NCBI RefSeq assembly: GCF_012044895.1
Contig: NZ_CP050695.1
Span: forward strand, 1,208,501-1,272,500
DNA: 64,000 nucleotides
Source of the DNA: Aquisalimonas sp. 2447
Lineage (GTDB): Bacteria > Pseudomonadota > Gammaproteobacteria > Nitrococcales > Aquisalimonadaceae
Direction: 5' to 3'
In this document: positions 62,571 to 64,000 of the stretch, piece by piece
Layout: the number at the start of each line of letters is the position of its first letter
Position numbering within the stretch: the first letter of the stretch is position 1
The notes under the pieces: generated by a model
What the model saw: only the letters and a program-made list of their open reading frames with translations
Database searches by the model: none
Told to the model about the DNA's origin: nothing
Program-made: the position numbers and the translations under genes

Positions 62571-62590
62571 GATACGGCGGCGACCGTATC
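62571..62590. promoter_or_regulatory. inverted repeat upstream of modBC
   Basis: GATACGG (62571-62577) and CCGTATC (62584-62590) form a 7-6-7 inverted repeat about 105 bases before the modB start. A regulator of molybdate uptake may bind here. It does not match the E. coli ModE consensus closely. Confidence 0.4.
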
Positions 62591-62653
62591 CCGTTCACAT
62601 TTGATCCGCAGGCCGGGGGGCAACGCAAGTGTCCGACTGGTTTTCCCCGCTGA

Positions 62654-63028
62654 TTACTGCGGCGGCCAGCGTACCGCCACCCGGTCGGCCCGCAGTCGGC
62701 AGTCCACCGCCTTGCGATGTGCGGCGACGGCATCCGGGAAGCGCAATGGTGCGCCGTCCTCATGGGCGAGGTAGTACCAGGACGTGGCGCCATCACAGTT
62801 GCCGCGGAGCCAGACCAGATAGCCGCCGTAGCCATCGCTGTTGGGCGCAATCTGTCCGTCGGCGATGGCACCGCGCTCGCTCAGTGCGCGTGCCCGGGAT
62901 GGCGGGCAGGGTTGCGCCGATTCCGGCAATCCGGTGATCCGGTCGGGCATTGCTTCACGTCGTCCCGCAACGGGCGGGAACACGACGAACTCGTCCTGCA
63001 TTGTGTTGCTGTAGTTGGCCTTTTCCAT
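62654..63028 (-). CDS. unrecognised 124-residue protein
   Basis: A soluble protein with a strong GGAGGAG ribosome site before ATG 63028. The C-terminal half includes NSDGYGGYLVWLRGNCDGATSWYYLAHEDGAPLRF region (about 63-97), a compact beta-rich domain, and ends VDCRLRADRVAVRWPPQ. There is no signal peptide or known motif. It stands between modBC and the antiporter gene on the same strand, where modA might be expected, but it does not resemble ModA. Confidence 0.6.
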   Translation of the reverse strand: MEKANYSNTMQDEFVVFPPVAGRREAMPDRITGLPESAQPCPPSRARALSERGAIADGQIAPNSDGYGGYLVWLRGNCDGATSWYYLAHEDGAPLRFPDAVAAHRKAVDCRLRADRVAVRWPPQ

Positions 63029-63259
63029 GGATTCTTCTCCTCCACAACGGCTTGGCCTGGTGTTGCTGATTTTGATGTTCCTCCGGCCTGTCCGCAGCGA
63101 TGGCCGGTGGTCCGGTGCTGGAATCGCACCGGTTTCGCTCTATTGTTCTTATGGGCGTCATGCTGAATATGGGGCAAGTTGCCAGAACCTGAATACCACA
63201 TTGGTGGTAGGCGATACTTGATTTGCCTCAATTCGGGAAAAGGCTATCGGAAAGGCATG

Positions 63260-64000
63260 TTATCCGTGTGACAGGATCAACCAGGGGAACACCAGCAGCA
63301 GAGCCAGCAGGATGATGCCCGTGCAGACGATGCCCGGTTCGGCGGGCAGTCGGCGTGGGCTGATGCTCCGAATGCGCTGCTGGATGGTCGGCAGGGAGGG
63401 AGGCCGCACGGACTCCATGGCGTGTCCTGTGCAAGCGGTAATCCAGGCGTGTGCCCGTTCCGCGGGGATCACCAGATCGCCTTCGGCAAGCGTGGGGCGG
63501 TCTGCCCACCAGCGGGTTGCCGCCATGGCGATGGCCAGCCCTGCCAGACCCGGCCAGACCGCGTCCACCAGGTTTCCCGCCTGGAAGGCATACTCCAGGT
63601 GCCCCGGAGTGGCGATCAGCCAGGGCAGCACCAGGCCCAGGGCAACCAGTGCCACCCAGGCGAGCAGGGCGTCGGCGGGTATGGCTCCCTTTGGCTCCGG
63701 ACCTCGGGGCCACGCCACTGCGAGGAAACGCAGCAACAGAACCGTTGTGGTGACGCTGGTGAGGGTAATGATCAGCGGCAGCGGGTCCGGCGCGACGCCC
63801 TTCAGTGCGCCCTTGGCGATCAGCCCGGAGGTCATGGGGGCGCCGATGATGGCCAGGGTCGGCAGCAGGGTGACCAGCGCCGCGCGTCGGCCCACGGCTT
63901 TCAGGTGATCCATGGACAGGAACAGGGCGCCTTTTGCCAGCGCATGGTGGACAGCAAATACCGTGATGGCCGGGACAGCCACCGCTGGCTGCACGTGTCC
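63260..64000 (-). CDS. NuoL/MrpA/MrpD-type proton-conducting membrane subunit (5' end cut by window)
   Basis: The frame enters from the right edge, so the N-terminal half is missing; 246 residues are seen. About seven membrane helices follow. VHHALAKGALFLSMDHL matches the H-x-x-x-K-x-x-LFL motif with the proton-path lysine of complex I antiporter-like subunits, and PTLAIIGAPMTSGLIAKG is the following family segment. It may belong to an Mrp Na+/H+ antiporter, a hydrogenase-4-like complex or a stand-alone DAB-type transporter. The part seen cannot decide. Confidence 0.85.
   Translation of the reverse strand, partial: GHVQPAVAVPAITVFAVHHALAKGALFLSMDHLKAVGRRAALVTLLPTLAIIGAPMTSGLIAKGALKGVAPDPLPLIITLTSVTTTVLLLRFLAVAWPRGPEPKGAIPADALLAWVALVALGLVLPWLIATPGHLEYAFQAGNLVDAVWPGLAGLAIAMAATRWWADRPTLAEGDLVIPAERAHAWITACTGHAMESVRPPSLPTIQQRIRSISPRRLPAEPGIVCTGIILLALLLVFPWLILSHG

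Noticed and set aside
63218-63231. FNR-like TTGAT-TTGC-CTCAA between the antiporter and the unknown gene
   Set aside because: One half-site is mismatched at a key position and it is about 190 bases from the nearest start.

Overview
The window is GC-rich, densely packed bacterial chromosome. Gene content and order (purM-purN next to DUF2066 and Hda, the DUF2069/WrbA/YihY group, MoeA/MobA, an FdhABC-type respiratory formate dehydrogenase with DUF3305/DUF3306, class I PhaC, DacB) point to a gammaproteobacterium. Many acidic proteins and Ectothiorhodospiraceae-like synteny suggest a halophilic or alkaliphilic relative of that family. This taxonomy is inferred from gene families, not from rRNA. 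No rRNA, tRNA, CRISPR array, transposase or prophage was seen.

Layout. 1-6.5 kb: a cupredoxin-like protein and a DUF3034 outer-membrane protein, purMN, DUF2066, DUF481, Hda. 6.5-13.2 kb: DUF2069/WrbA, YihY, acylphosphatase, two monohaem cytochromes c, and an overlapping sigma-54 response regulator/GGDEF pair. 13.4-21 kb: a molybdenum-cofactor neighbourhood (MobA, YqeC, MoeA) that also holds a large TPR protein with a decayed STAND/NPHP3-like NTPase domain, and a CysO/Mec-like ubiquitin-fold protein + JAMM protease pair opposite a BNR-repeat protein. 21-32 kb: a complete respiratory formate dehydrogenase locus (regulator, DUF3305, DUF3306, polyferredoxin, TorD chaperone, small Tat protein, FdhA, FdhB, lipoprotein, FdhC, DUF6505) preceded by two sigma-54-type promoter sequences. 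32-36.4 kb: PhaC, an MgtC/DUF4010 membrane protein, a porin. 36.4-45.1 kb: a stand-alone Hen1-like RNA methyltransferase with a small ORF under a Fur/Irr-like box, a VIT-family transporter, a broken sensor GGDEF-EAL gene, ApbE, a lone receiver and a membrane GGDEF protein. 45.1-51.3 kb: a DUF1007 + nickel/cobalt transporter pair, then a carotenoid oxygenase cluster running into a LytS/LytTR two-component system. 51.4-57.2 kb: bioA, bioF, dacB, a translationally coupled SmtB-SmtA (zinc repressor-metallothionein) operon, and a secreted matrixin-like protease with a coiled-coil insert. 57.3-64 kb: a tandem universal stress protein behind an FNR/Anr-like box, an SDR, a class II amidotransferase, DUF2062, modB-modC without modA, an unknown protein, and the end of a NuoL/Mrp-type antiporter subunit.

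How the genes fit together. A molybdenum theme links modBC (uptake), moeA and mobA (cofactor synthesis), yqeC, the excisionase-HTH/PBP-like regulator and the Mo/W formate dehydrogenase. Three diguanylate cyclase-type proteins, one disrupted, indicate c-di-GMP signalling. The least conventional features are the CysO/JAMM pair with a tail after the diglycine, the decayed STAND-TPR protein, the solo Hen1 methyltransferase with its upstream small ORF, and the sigma-54 control of formate dehydrogenase.
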